A DNA stretch of 64,000 bases from an uncultured Rhizobiaceae group bacterium (lineage in GTDB: Bacteria > Pseudomonadota > Alphaproteobacteria > Rhizobiales > Rhizobiaceae): assembly GCA_947501445.1 (NCBI GenBank), contig CANMVS010000001.1:248001-312000 (forward strand). Direction: 5' to 3'. The notes beneath the pieces are model-generated. The model did not search any database, had not been told where the DNA came from, and saw only the letters and a list, made by a program, of their open reading frames with translations. Made by a program: the position numbers and the translations under genes. Shown here piece after piece: positions 28,112-37,323 of the stretch; position 1 is the stretch's first letter, and each line of letters starts with the position of its first letter.

Positions 28112-28122
28112 CAAGGCGCCCC

Positions 28123-28225
28123 AGAGCAATTCAGGTTTTGCCGGGTTCGGCAAAACCTGAATACATCAACAAAATCAAAAGCCGACACCGGTGTTCCGTT
28201 TCTGACAAAACGTGAAACAGTCTAA
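28123..28225 (+). repeat. Two-hairpin intergenic element, class A
   Basis: AGAGCAATTCAGGTTTTG / CAAAACCTGAAT first stem, CGTTTC / GAAAC second stem, terminal GTCTAA. The complement of the terminal CTA (28222-28224) is the TAG stop codon of the convergent LysE gene, so the element supplies that stop. Confidence 0.92.
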
Positions 28226-28854
28226 GGTGAGACGGGGTTTCGGGCGTCAGCCATTATGCGCGCACCAATGCCGATAAAACAAATCCCCGCTACCCTTTCA
28301 ATCCAGTGCTGTACATGCTGAAATCGCCTGATGACCGGCGCGGAAGACATGCAAAGGCTGACGAGCGTGTACCATGTCAGGGCGCTGACAATCACAAGAC
28401 CAATCATAGTCGACAGGAACCAGGTCGGCGTATCGGCTGAAACGACGGGCGCAAAGACGCTGGCAAACAGCACAATGGCTTTTGGGTTGGTCAGCGTTAC
28501 CAGAAAGCCGAAAACCAAAGCGTTCGTTCTGCGCGGTGCCTGATCATCTGACAGGTCCATTTTGCCCGGTTTTGCCAGAAGCAAACGCACTCCCAGATAG
28601 GCAAGATAGCAACCGCCAAGGACCCGGATGGTCCAGGCAAGCCATTGATATTCGCTTAAAACCGCCGAAAGTCCGAGCAGGCTGAGCGTGGCGTAAAATC
28701 CGAGACCAGCGGACACCCCGAGCGTTGTTAATAGACCAGCCAATGGGCCCCTTGTCATGGACACCCGCACAATCGCCACGAAATCGGGCCCTGGTAGCAG
28801 CAGCGCCGGTATGAAGACGGCAAATACGCCAAAAAGTACAAATATCGGGTCCAT
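28222..28854 (-). CDS. LysE-family amino-acid exporter (1 of 3)
   Basis: A 210-aa inner-membrane protein with about six helices and the N-terminal LysE/RhtB signature LLPGPDFVAIVRVSMTRG followed by GLLTTLGVSAGLG. LysE/RhtB proteins export amino acids or homoserine-type compounds using the proton gradient; the substrate is not predictable. NPKAIVLFASVFAPVV in the middle is typical. The stop codon lies inside the adjoining repeat element. No regulator is adjacent. Confidence 0.93.
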   Translation of the reverse strand: MDPIFVLFGVFAVFIPALLLPGPDFVAIVRVSMTRGPLAGLLTTLGVSAGLGFYATLSLLGLSAVLSEYQWLAWTIRVLGGCYLAYLGVRLLLAKPGKMDLSDDQAPRRTNALVFGFLVTLTNPKAIVLFASVFAPVVSADTPTWFLSTMIGLVIVSALTWYTLVSLCMSSAPVIRRFQHVQHWIERVAGICFIGIGARIMADARNPVSP

Positions 28855-29210
28855 GGCTGTTCCTCACTGCTTATTGGACAGTCTCGGTCTGTCCCACGGT
28901 GCATGCCAAAGAATCCGCGTGCATTGTATTGTTGAGCTGACCTGCAGACGGCAAATGGCGTGACAGGAAGTAATTTTTCGCTGTCACACGAAATTGTCAA
29001 TCCAAATCGGCCCACTATGCGTATAACCGGTGATGGAATAATGGACGAACAACGATGCTGCCGGCCCACAGCGCCAGGTGAATGCGCTACTGCATGTATT
29101 ATCCGCATCGACCGACCAACTATCGGGTAGTACATTATTGACTGGCGAAGAAACCAAACAGTCTGTGTATGGCTAAAATTCCAACAGGACAGAAGATGGG
29201 AAGATATGAC
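28855..29210. other. Intergenic region between LysE and a small exported protein
   Basis: About 355 bp between divergent genes with no recognisable gene or repeat; promoters for both are expected here. Confidence 0.4.
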
Positions 29211-29513
29211 ATGAAAACAGCAGCACTTACACTGGTTAGCCTTACACTTGCATTTGGTGTCTCAGTTCCCATAGATCAGGCATCGGCCCAGCAGCTTTCA
29301 AATTCAATGACCTGCAAGCAGGCACAAAATCTTTACAGCAAGCAAAAACGCATCAATACCAGAACCAGATCAGGCTCGGTTGTACCCATATACGGTGGCA
29401 TTCCGGTCGATACCGGCAAACAACTGTTTTGTGGACGGGAAGCCACCCAGGGTGCTGTCAATGTCATCACCAAGGACAAGCGAAGCTGCCCGATTGCCTA
29501 CAAGTGCTTTTGA
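29211..29513 (+). CDS. Small exported Cys-containing protein, unknown function
   Basis: A 100-aa protein with a signal peptide (MKTAALTLVSLTLAFGVSVP, cleavage near ASA-QQL). The mature part has four cysteines (MTCKQA, LFCGRE, RSCPIAYKCF) that could form two disulfides. The start is either 29211 (GGGAAG 7 nt upstream) or the ATG at 29196. I do not recognise a family; small periplasmic proteins of this type are common in Hyphomicrobiales. Confidence 0.75.
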   Translation: MKTAALTLVSLTLAFGVSVPIDQASAQQLSNSMTCKQAQNLYSKQKRINTRTRSGSVVPIYGGIPVDTGKQLFCGREATQGAVNVITKDKRSCPIAYKCF

Positions 29514-29708
29514 TACTCATGTTGACATGGTCTGACCAACGCGAACCAGATTAACCTGCACCATCAACATGTTGGCCAATGCAAGTTCAATCCTGCAATC
29601 TCCGTCACGATAACCAACCCGGAAATTGCAGCCTCTCAATTATTGTCCGCTCAAGATTTCTTTGTTAATATGTGCAAGGTTTTTCCAGACATTGCAGAGG
29701 ACCTTTGC

Positions 29709-30599
29709 ATGAGTGCACAGACTATGGATTGGAGTGATATCCCCTATGTGCTGGCCGTATGCGAAACAGGGTCCCTGTCCGGTGCCGCGCGATATCTGGA
29801 CGTCAATCACTCAACGGTTTTTCGTCGCATCGAGGGTGTTGAATCAAGGCTCGGCGTGACTCTGTTTGAACGCCTGAGCCATGGCTATGTCATGACTGCT
29901 GCGGGGGAACATTTTTATCAGCAGGGTATCGAATTGAAGGAGGGCGTCACCAGGATCCAGCGTGAACTTGGCGGGCAGGATTTGCGCCTTGAGGGTGCCT
30001 TGACGGTCACTACAACAGATTCCTTGTTACATCGCCTGACCCCGGTTTTTCTGGAGTTTCAGCAATTGTATCCCGATGTTGAATTGAGGCTCCTGACTGA
30101 CATCCGCCGTTTTGATCTCGGGCAGATGGACGCCGAAGTGGCAATACGCCCAACACGCAATCCTCCCGAACACTGGATCGGCCGCAACCTTTTGCCCATC
30201 GCCTATGCGGCCTATGCCCATTCGAACTACCTGCAGGGAATGGCACCGGAGGAATATCGGTGGATTCTGATTGATGATATTCTCAACCGGTCGCCGATGA
30301 ACCGCATTACCGCCGAACATAAAGCAATGAGTGCACCCGTAATAATCACCAGTTCGGTCATGGGAATGTTTGATCTGGTGCGTGCCGGCATGGGCGTCGC
30401 TGTGCTGCCGTGTTACATGGGTGAAAACACGCCCGAACTGGCTCGGTTGCACGAACCGGAGCCGAAATACAATGTCGACCTTTGGATGTTGGCACATCCT
30501 GACATCCGTCGAAGCGCCAGGGTTCACGCTTTCTTTGAGTTCGCAACGGCCCGGATCAGGGATGCCGGACCAGATTTTTCAAGTTGGAAGCAGGCATAG
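29709..30599 (+). CDS. LysR-family regulator
   Basis: A 296-aa LysR-type regulator with HTH region LSGAARYLDVNHSTVFRRIE and an effector domain in which VTTTDSLLHRLTPVFLEFQQ replaces the usual first strand. The start at 29709 has GAGGA about 7 nt upstream; the longer frame adds 22 unconserved residues. It has no close divergent partner, so its target is unknown. Confidence 0.9.
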   Translation: MSAQTMDWSDIPYVLAVCETGSLSGAARYLDVNHSTVFRRIEGVESRLGVTLFERLSHGYVMTAAGEHFYQQGIELKEGVTRIQRELGGQDLRLEGALTVTTTDSLLHRLTPVFLEFQQLYPDVELRLLTDIRRFDLGQMDAEVAIRPTRNPPEHWIGRNLLPIAYAAYAHSNYLQGMAPEEYRWILIDDILNRSPMNRITAEHKAMSAPVIITSSVMGMFDLVRAGMGVAVLPCYMGENTPELARLHEPEPKYNVDLWMLAHPDIRRSARVHAFFEFATARIRDAGPDFSSWKQA

Positions 30600-30669
30600 C
30601 TGGGCAATGGCTCCAACGATGCCTGTCTCACGCGCTTTGAGCGCCTTATTTATTACTTGCACAGCTGAT

Positions 30670-30764
30670 AGAGCAGATCAGGTTTTGGCGGAACCGGCAA
30701 ACCTGAATGAATCAACAAAATGGGCAGCGTCAACGCCGCAATCCTGATCCCAAACAGGCTCTAG
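30670..30764 (+). repeat. Two-hairpin intergenic element, class B
   Basis: Starts TAGAGCAGATCAGGTTTTG like class A, but the right half is different (CGCCGCAATCCTGATCC) and ends GGCTCTAG. The terminal TAGAGC/GCTCTA form an inverted repeat. It abuts the MITE-like element that follows. Confidence 0.8.
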
Positions 30765-31023
30765 TGGATTGATCGAGACAGATGATGCCCATAGATCCAA
30801 TATCCCGGGTTCTGGGTAGGAGAGGTTTCGCAGTCGATGCGGGCCATCTGCAAGAAAGCTCGACGCATCCAGAACCTGCGATATTGGGCCCGAAGGGCGG
30901 GTTTACAGGCCCACCGGATGCGTTGCGCGATGTTTGTGATGAAAATCACGGCACATCACGCGCCTACCCGGATGAACCTGCAAATCCGTCTATGGGCATC
31001 ATATGTCTCGATCAATCCACTAG
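30761..31023. mobile_element. MITE-like element with 33-35 bp terminal inverted repeats
   Basis: The first ~35 bp (AGTGGATTGATCGAGACA... from 30763) are repeated in reverse complement at the right end (to 31021) with about two mismatches. CTAG is present at both outer ends and may be the target duplication. Inside are further dyads: CCAATATC-C-GGTTCTGG near 30801 pairs with its complement near 30873-30891, and GTGAT/ATCAC. There is no ORF. It resembles a non-autonomous element of an IS5-type family; no transposase is in the window. Its right end contains the stop codon of the metzincin gene. Confidence 0.8.
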
Positions 31024-32036
31024 TAGGCCGACACCATGATGCGATAATCCCCGGTCGTATCCGGATTGTAGTGCCTTACGGCAGCCTGATAGACGCCGGG
31101 CTGAAGATGGGCCTCAATACGCGAGTTCTGTCCGCGACCCCCATCATCATTTTCTGCCACTTTACGGGTCTTGCTGTCGGGGCCGAAGAGAACCAGCACC
31201 ACATCGGTTGAACCGGTTGTTTCAACAATATGAATACCGGCATCTTTCACTTCGAAGCTGAACAGGTCCTCTTCCCCGGCTTTGCCAATCGCCGCCTCTG
31301 TGCCGCGAAAAATATCGATCTCCTGTGTTTCCTTCGCGGTGCCGCCTTTGCCCGGATACATCACTGCGCTGGCAACGAAATCCTTATCGAGCGCCGACAG
31401 GTCATGATTTTCGTGGGTTGCGCCTCTGTTCTGGGTCCAGCTGTCAGGGAAGGCATAGAGCATGATCGAATTTTCATCGAATTCCGTGCCATGCAGCTGA
31501 TCGGCGCTGTATTTGTTAAGCACATTGTGGCGAATGGTGCGTTCGTCCCAGAAATTGGGCGCCCCGGACAATGAGCGAATTACCTCCGCCTCATTCCATA
31601 TAATGCCGCCCGCCGGGTTACTGTGTTCATGACTAAGGCCGATCATATGACCGAATTCATGCAGGATAACCCCCTTGTCAAGCCACCCAAGATTGAGCGT
31701 GGCCGCATGCAGCGGGATGTCAGCATTATCGGTCCCAACGTAAGACCACGCGCCGTCATTCTCATCAAAACTGACGCGAATTTCCGCGCGTCGGTCGTCG
31801 GTAAATTCAAATGTCAGATTGGCGTGTTCCGTCCACAATGGGGCGATCTCACGTACCATATCCTGCTGGGCCTGTGTCCCGCCCATAAATCGAATGCGCA
31901 AGGTGCTGCCATTGGCCCATTGTTTGCCGATCAGGCTTATCGCACGCGAACGGCCACCGACCATGCGGGTGCGTTGTGCCTTTGCCAGATTTTTGGGCAA
32001 AATACGGTCGTAACACATGTGTTGGGCGGCTTTCAT
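31020..32036 (-). CDS. Metzincin-like zinc protease with C-terminal PPC domain
   Basis: A 338-aa zinc protease. The zinc motif HEFGHMIGLSH (126-136) fits the metzincin HExxHxxGxxH pattern, and a Met-turn follows (SIMLYAF, Met about 192). The C-terminal ~95 residues form a pre-peptidase C-terminal (PPC) beta domain (DLFSFEVKDAGIHIVETTGS, PGVYQAAV). PPC-bearing proteases are usually secreted, but here no signal peptide is visible, so it is either cytoplasmic or exported another way. AGGAG supports the start at 32036, 16 nt after the metacaspase stop, so the two genes are co-transcribed. Its TAG stop is in the inverted repeat of the MITE-like element; the insertion may have trimmed the original end. 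Confidence 0.88.
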   Translation of the reverse strand: MKAAQHMCYDRILPKNLAKAQRTRMVGGRSRAISLIGKQWANGSTLRIRFMGGTQAQQDMVREIAPLWTEHANLTFEFTDDRRAEIRVSFDENDGAWSYVGTDNADIPLHAATLNLGWLDKGVILHEFGHMIGLSHEHSNPAGGIIWNEAEVIRSLSGAPNFWDERTIRHNVLNKYSADQLHGTEFDENSIMLYAFPDSWTQNRGATHENHDLSALDKDFVASAVMYPGKGGTAKETQEIDIFRGTEAAIGKAGEEDLFSFEVKDAGIHIVETTGSTDVVLVLFGPDSKTRKVAENDDGGRGQNSRIEAHLQPGVYQAAVRHYNPDTTGDYRIMVSAY

Positions 32037-32052
32037 TGCTCGGTACTCCTGG

Positions 32053-33819
32053 TTAGCTGTCAGTGATGGAAAACAATGGTTTGTCGTAGTGGGGGCCCGG
32101 CGCAACAATCTGCGGCACCTGGTTGTCAGCGATCTGTTTCACCCGGTGAATTGCCCGTTGTTCAAGGTCGATCAGATTTGCGGGCAGATTGTCCCGGTCT
32201 CTGAGAATTTGTGCCAGCGAATAGGAAAATGCACCGTAGGACGTGACGCCGTGGCGATACTCATAGGCCAGCTGTTCTTCCTGACAGGCCTGCAGAATAA
32301 TGGGCAGGAATGGCCCCATATGGCCAAATGTTTCCCGCCGGGTCTCAAATTCCTCATCCTTAAGCGTCAACAGATCCGTGGCGCGCATCAGCCGACGCTG
32401 GCCACTCTTCCCTATATAACTGATTTCTTTGGCTTTTCTTGTCGTCAAATCACGGTTGGCCGTGGGTGGCTTTCTGGACACCCAGACCGCCTGTTCAGGG
32501 TCCCATTTCAGTGTTCTGTGGCGAATATCGTCCGGTGGCGAGAGGCCCCGTGGTCTGCCACCGCCCGAGCGCGTCATGCCACCGGAATGGCAACAGTCAA
32601 GAATAGCCGTAAACCGGGCACCATATGGGAGCTGACTATACAGGGCTTGAAATCGGTCATCTGTAATTGCGCGTTCATGTGTCCAGTCGAAATCAAACGG
32701 AACCAGGCACTCGTCCACCCGATCAACAGTCTCATCTGCACCATAATCGGGCAATTGCGCCCCATGGCCTGAAAAACACAGGATCCGCTGCTGGCCGTCC
32801 ATGGTTCCCTCGAGCAACCACTCCAGCCGTTGCCAGATTTCAGCAGCCGTGGCGCGATGATCCAGAAGCAGGCGAATATTGTCGGATTCAAAACCATTTT
32901 CCTGCAGCACTTCACTCATCAAAAAGGCATCATTCACACAGCCTTCAAGGCGCATGGACGGGTTATCGTAAGCATCAATGCCGATGATCAATGCCCGCTT
33001 GTCGTGGTTGCCGCCACGACGTACTTCCTGCCGGACGGCGCGTGCCTTTTTACGCATCCGCTTGCCGACAACCATGTCTGACCAGATTGATCGAGTAACA
33101 TTTTCATGGGCCAGATATTGCGTCGCATCATGGTCTGCCATGCCATCAATGTCGAATGGCGTCATGACCTGTTCAAACCCCTTGTCGGCGATGGGTATAC
33201 GCGTTGTCAGCACATCGTCGTGAATATTGTACAGGTGGTACCAATAGCTGGCACTCAGCGGTTCGATACGACCGGCAAATTGCGATCGCACAAATGGATT
33301 GCCGATCTGCGAACCAAAAGAGACGAAGACGCGGTCTTTGACCAGCTCCATCTTGTGCCTGAATGTGTCATAGGCGATCAGACTTCCCAGCGAGTGCGCA
33401 AAGATAATGTCCGGTTCAAGAACCTTGATATGTTCCTCAAGCGCCAACCGCAGTTGCGCGCGCATGGCCTGGTCTTCAGCCCATTGAACAACCATGCCTG
33501 CTGTCCAGCGCACACGGTCAGATACACTGCGTGCTGCCCGCGGCGCAGCGGGCTGGTTTTGCGGGCCGGCAAACATGTCCCCAACGCCACTGGCAATGCC
33601 GCTTGCCGTCAACTTGGCGATCGCTGTCAGCGTTCCGGTTGGTGTTATATCAAAATTGGCAAATATGCCGTCATAAAGAAAATAGGCAACTTCAAGTTCG
33701 TTCTGCCGACCCAGCCTGTTTGATGATTGCGCCAGTGCAGCTTCCCAATCGTCCTGCCATGCACCGCCATTTGGATGATGTCCGACCCCGTGTATGCAAA
33801 GTACCTTGATCGTAGACAT
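32053..33819 (-). CDS. Alpha/beta-hydrolase-metacaspase fusion protein
   Basis: A 588-aa two-domain cytoplasmic protein. Residues 1-250 are an alpha/beta hydrolase: CIHGVGHHPNGG as oxyanion loop, nucleophile elbow AHSLGS (Ser143), and late acid/His candidates in YNIHDD and GMADHDAT. A basic linker (KRMRKKARAVRQEVRRGG) follows. Residues 273-588 are a C14 caspase-fold peptidase (KRALIIGIDAYDNP) with catalytic His in FSGHGAQ (352) and Cys in DCCHSGG (410), as in bacterial metacaspases, which cut after Arg/Lys. A strong GGGGGG/AGGTGG upstream supports the ATG at 33819. It precedes the metzincin by 16 bp. Either enzyme could be controlled by cleavage by the other. No sensor gene is next to it. Confidence 0.88.
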   Translation of the reverse strand: MSTIKVLCIHGVGHHPNGGAWQDDWEAALAQSSNRLGRQNELEVAYFLYDGIFANFDITPTGTLTAIAKLTASGIASGVGDMFAGPQNQPAAPRAARSVSDRVRWTAGMVVQWAEDQAMRAQLRLALEEHIKVLEPDIIFAHSLGSLIAYDTFRHKMELVKDRVFVSFGSQIGNPFVRSQFAGRIEPLSASYWYHLYNIHDDVLTTRIPIADKGFEQVMTPFDIDGMADHDATQYLAHENVTRSIWSDMVVGKRMRKKARAVRQEVRRGGNHDKRALIIGIDAYDNPSMRLEGCVNDAFLMSEVLQENGFESDNIRLLLDHRATAAEIWQRLEWLLEGTMDGQQRILCFSGHGAQLPDYGADETVDRVDECLVPFDFDWTHERAITDDRFQALYSQLPYGARFTAILDCCHSGGMTRSGGGRPRGLSPPDDIRHRTLKWDPEQAVWVSRKPPTANRDLTTRKAKEISYIGKSGQRRLMRATDLLTLKDEEFETRRETFGHMGPFLPIILQACQEEQLAYEYRHGVTSYGAFSYSLAQILRDRDNLPANLIDLEQRAIHRVKQIADNQVPQIVAPGPHYDKPLFSITDS

Positions 33820-34024
33820 CCACCTGCCCCCCAGGTTTTTGTTGAACAATGCAGCAATTCCCTGCACGCACACGATACATTTCACCGGCAAAACTGTCCA
33901 ACCAAGCAGTGCTTTCTTGATCTATCTTACATTTTGACTTTGTTCGTGATGTGACCTTTCCCACATATTGGCGGCATTTGCATCGATGCAGCGGCGAATG
34001 CCTGTGCACATTGAACACCTGTTG

Positions 34025-34816
34025 TTAATTGCCGGGATAGATGGGTACTCGCCGCTCAATCCATGCGTTTAGCCCTTCTCGTGTATCAGCAGTGGCTGCC
34101 AGACGGGAAAACTGGTCCATCTCAATCTTCAGCCCCTCATCCACCGATGTGTTCAATCCGCGTGTAACGGCAGCAAGAATACCGGTCGTCACCAACCCCG
34201 AATGACAGGTAATGCGTTTTGCCAGGGCAAATGCCTGCGGTATCAGATCCGCATGCGGGACAATCTTGTTGACCAGGCCGATTTCCTGCGCCCGGGCTGC
34301 GTCAAAGGGTTCTCCGGTCAACAGATGTTCCAGCGCTCTTTTCCTGCCGGCAACGCGCGGCAGTCTTTGTGTCCCACCAAAGGTAGGCGGAATACCGATT
34401 GCAATCTCGGGCTTGGCAAACACTGCCCGATCACTGGCAACGGCCAGATGCACCGCCTCGGTGATTTCACAGCCGCCACCATAGGCGATGCCATTGACGG
34501 CGGCGATGATCGGTTTGGGGTAGTTTTCCAAACGCCTGGTCATCCTTTGTCCACGCTGAACAAAATCGCGGCTGGCCTTGGAAGGCTCCTGCGCAATGGT
34601 TCCTGCGAATTCGTGGATATCTCCACCGGCTGAAAAGGCACGCTCGCCAGCGCCGGTTATCACGATTGCACGCTGGGTCGGCTCTGGTTCAATCTGGTCA
34701 AGCAAAGCCAAAAGAACGTCATTCATCGCATAATTTATGGCGTTGAGTTTTTCGGGGCGATTGAGCGTCAGGAGTACAATCTCCTCCTGCACATCCAACT
34801 TCACAAGATCCTGCAT
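34025..34816 (-). CDS. Enoyl-CoA hydratase/isomerase-family protein
   Basis: A 263-aa crotonase-fold enzyme. The CoA-binding/oxyanion-hole segments AFSAGGDIHEF and NGIAYGGGCEITEAVHLAVA are intact; one catalytic Glu position is in the GCEITEA strand and another may be in FAKPEIAIGIPPTFGG. Likely acts in fatty-acid or aromatic acyl-CoA catabolism; the exact substrate is open. AAGGAAA about 7 nt upstream supports the start at 34816. It is divergent from a TetR gene with a palindrome between them. Confidence 0.9.
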   Translation of the reverse strand: MQDLVKLDVQEEIVLLTLNRPEKLNAINYAMNDVLLALLDQIEPEPTQRAIVITGAGERAFSAGGDIHEFAGTIAQEPSKASRDFVQRGQRMTRRLENYPKPIIAAVNGIAYGGGCEITEAVHLAVASDRAVFAKPEIAIGIPPTFGGTQRLPRVAGRKRALEHLLTGEPFDAARAQEIGLVNKIVPHADLIPQAFALAKRITCHSGLVTTGILAAVTRGLNTSVDEGLKIEMDQFSRLAATADTREGLNAWIERRVPIYPGN

Positions 34817-34840
34817 GCTGTTTTCCTTCATTCAATATTT

Positions 34841-34856
34841 TGCTTGCAAACAAGCA
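34841..34856. promoter_or_regulatory. Palindrome TGCTTG-CAAA-CAAGCA, candidate TetR operator
   Basis: A perfect 6-bp inverted repeat with a 4-bp centre in the 88 bp divergent gap between the enoyl-CoA hydratase and TetR genes. A second imperfect dyad, GTACACTCAC to TCGGTATAC, spans 34877-34898 and overlaps the TetR promoter area. Confidence 0.5.
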
Positions 34857-34904
34857 TAGGTTCAGTCCATATTTATGTACACTCACTGGTCGGTATACTT
34901 TGCA

Positions 34905-35507
34905 ATGACACGCGACTCTAAACAGACAAAAAACCGCATACTTGATGCCGCCAATCAGCTGTTTTATGGGCAGGGAATTCGCGCTGTGAGTGTCGATGCC
35001 ATTGCGGATAAGGCAGGCATCACCAAACGCACACTCTACTACCACTTCAAAAGCAAGGATGACCTGATAACGGCCTATCTCCAGTCGCGTGATCAGCCAA
35101 ACCTTGCGGCCTTTGCCCGATGGTTTGAAAGGTGTGACGGGTCCATTGAAGACAAAACCCAGGCGATTTTCAGCGGTGTTGCCCGTGCGTCCAGGCGTCC
35201 TGATTGGCAGGGATGCGGTTTTTTGAGAACAGCGGCTGAACTGGCCAATATGCCTGGACACCCGGCTATGAAGGTCGGCGCAGCACATAAGTTACGCTTT
35301 GAAGCCTGGCTGGCGCAGCACTATATGGCCGCTGGCATGAGCGATGCAGATGCCCTCGCCCGGCACATTGTATTGTTGATGGACGGCGCTTTTTCCACCA
35401 TGCTGATTCATCGCGACTCCGCCTATATTGAGGCCGCAGGTGTTGCCGCGCGCGCATTGGTGGGCCACAAAGAGAGAAACAACACAGACCAACCGGAGCT
35501 TGAATAA
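34905..35507 (+). CDS. TetR/AcrR-family repressor
   Basis: A 200-aa TetR-type repressor with HTH VSVDAIADKAGITKRTLYYHFKSKDDLI and a helical C-terminal domain of unknown ligand. The start at 34905 (MTRDSKQTKNRIL) matches the usual family N-terminus; the longer frame adds ten residues. The LysE gene begins directly after its TAA, so the two form an operon. Likely controls itself, lysE and the divergent hydratase. Confidence 0.92.
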   Translation: MTRDSKQTKNRILDAANQLFYGQGIRAVSVDAIADKAGITKRTLYYHFKSKDDLITAYLQSRDQPNLAAFARWFERCDGSIEDKTQAIFSGVARASRRPDWQGCGFLRTAAELANMPGHPAMKVGAAHKLRFEAWLAQHYMAAGMSDADALARHIVLLMDGAFSTMLIHRDSAYIEAAGVAARALVGHKERNNTDQPELE

Positions 35508-36149
35508 TTGGACCTGACAACATCCATTGGCGCAATTGCGCTGGCGATCATGATTGGAGCGGCAAGCCCTGGACCGAGCTTCTTTGTGGTGGCGCGCATA
35601 TCGGTAGCATCCGGTCGATCATCGGGTTTTGCAGCAGCTCTTGGCATGGCGCTGGCCAGTATGTTCTTTGCCACTTTGGCGCTGGTTGGCCTGCAAGTTG
35701 TCCTGCTTAATTTCCATTGGCTTTATACCGCGTTCAAAATCCTGGGCGGTCTGTATCTGGTCTGGCTTGCGTTTCGCATCTGGCAAGGCTCCAAGGCTGT
35801 TGGCGCCCAGAGCCTTGGTGAAAACACCGCCATGCCCGAACGCAGCGTCTGGCGGGATTTTCTGCGCGGTTTTACAACCCAGCTCGCCAACCCCAAAACA
35901 GCCATCGTCTATGCCGGTGTATTTGCTGCCCTATTGCCTGCCGATCCGCCCTTTTGGACCGGATTTGTGTTGATACCTCTGCTCTTTTCAATTGAACTGG
36001 GCTGGTACGCCATTGTTGCTTCCTTGTTTTCAATGCAGCATCCACGTCGCCTGTATCTTGGTTTCAGTTCCATGATCGACCGGGCAGCAGCAATCATCAT
36101 CGGCGGCCTTGGCGTAAGTCTTGTCAGTGAGGCAATCAAAAACCCATGA
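35508..36149 (+). CDS. LysE-family exporter (2 of 3), TTG start
   Basis: A 213-aa inner-membrane exporter with the LysE signature GAASPGPSFFVVARISVASGR and mid-protein NPKTAIVYAGVFAALL. The start is TTG at 35508, with no intervening base after the TetR stop codon and GGAG about 10 nt upstream. Such tight coupling to a TetR gene suggests a ligand-induced efflux unit. Substrate unknown. Confidence 0.92.
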   Translation: MDLTTSIGAIALAIMIGAASPGPSFFVVARISVASGRSSGFAAALGMALASMFFATLALVGLQVVLLNFHWLYTAFKILGGLYLVWLAFRIWQGSKAVGAQSLGENTAMPERSVWRDFLRGFTTQLANPKTAIVYAGVFAALLPADPPFWTGFVLIPLLFSIELGWYAIVASLFSMQHPRRLYLGFSSMIDRAAAIIIGGLGVSLVSEAIKNP

Positions 36150-36186
36150 GCAAAACCATGATGGTGTTTGAATAGATTCACACGGT

Positions 36187-37068
36187 TCAGTGGTGTTTCG
36201 GCGCAAGCGTATCGGCATGCGATCGGTAAAGAGCGCATAGTGCATCAACAGCCAGTCGGATTGTACCGTCGCGCAGCAGGTCACGATGAACGATCAGATT
36301 TTCATGGCTGATATAGGCTGTACCCAGGCGATCTATACGCATCAGCCCTGGCTGCGTGTCAGCCATGAAATCAGGGATTACCCCATAGCCGGCGCCCGAC
36401 GCAAGAGCATGCATCATGGCAGTCACCGTATTGACGCGCAGTTTTGGCGGATGATGAAGGTTTTCCTCCATCCACTGCCTGATTTCCGGATACCAGATTC
36501 TGCTTGCTGAAAACCCGACCCAATTTGGATCTTCAAATGGCACCTGATCCGAAACAGGTTGATAGGTTTTTGAACAATAAATGCCATAGGAAATATTGCT
36601 GAGACGTTTGGCAACCAGCGTGTCGCTCTCCGGCATGCATGATCTGATCTGAATGTCGGTCTCGCGCGTCGCGTGGTCAAGATGGATATGGCCTGAAAAG
36701 AGTTCTATGTCCGCGCCACCCAGCGCATTTGTCAACCAGGCCATATGGCCAAGAACAAATTGTTCACGAACCTCATCCAGCGATATGCGCACGACACGGC
36801 GTGTATCACGCGCCAATTCCGGTTGAATGCGTGTCACCCCATCGGCGACTTTTCTCATTTCATCCGCCAAAGGCACGAGCCGCTCCCCGGCAGGTGTCAA
36901 CATCAGGCCATTGGGGGTCCTGTCAAACAAGCGCGCACCCATCTGATCCTCAAAACGGCGCAGCCGCCTGCTCATCTGCGGTTGGCTGAGACCCAGCGTT
37001 TTTGAAGCCGCAGTAATGCCGCGCATCTTTGCGGCCGCCTGAAACAACTGCAGATCATCCCAATTCAT
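36187..37068 (-). CDS. LysR-family regulator
   Basis: A 293-aa LysR regulator with HTH MRGITAASKTLGLSQPQMSR and a substrate-binding domain; GGAG 8 nt upstream of the ATG at 37068. It is divergent from the DMT transporter across 255 bp, which makes that transporter a candidate target. LysR genes next to EamA-type permeases are a common pairing. Confidence 0.92.
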   Translation of the reverse strand: MNWDDLQLFQAAAKMRGITAASKTLGLSQPQMSRRLRRFEDQMGARLFDRTPNGLMLTPAGERLVPLADEMRKVADGVTRIQPELARDTRRVVRISLDEVREQFVLGHMAWLTNALGGADIELFSGHIHLDHATRETDIQIRSCMPESDTLVAKRLSNISYGIYCSKTYQPVSDQVPFEDPNWVGFSASRIWYPEIRQWMEENLHHPPKLRVNTVTAMMHALASGAGYGVIPDFMADTQPGLMRIDRLGTAYISHENLIVHRDLLRDGTIRLAVDALCALYRSHADTLAPKHH

Positions 37069-37323
37069 TTTTGCATCTCCATGCTTATGCGTATGTATTT
37101 ATACCTAGCATAATTGAACCAACGTGCAACTTGATCCCGGGATAATTGCGAAAATCGGATTGTTACGCACGATTTGGGTTCTTGTGCATCTCTTCTCAGT
37201 CACTCATCGGCATCTGCATACAACCATTATATGACATGCACAAACGCATGGCTCCAATACGAGTGAGCATCTAGCTGCAAAATTAATATGGTCACATATT
37301 TCGCGCAACAACAGGAGATCGGG

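Noticed and set aside
32017-32772. 251-codon frame antisense to the metacaspase fusion
   Set aside because: The minus-strand fusion has complete catalytic motifs; the plus frame has no family features.
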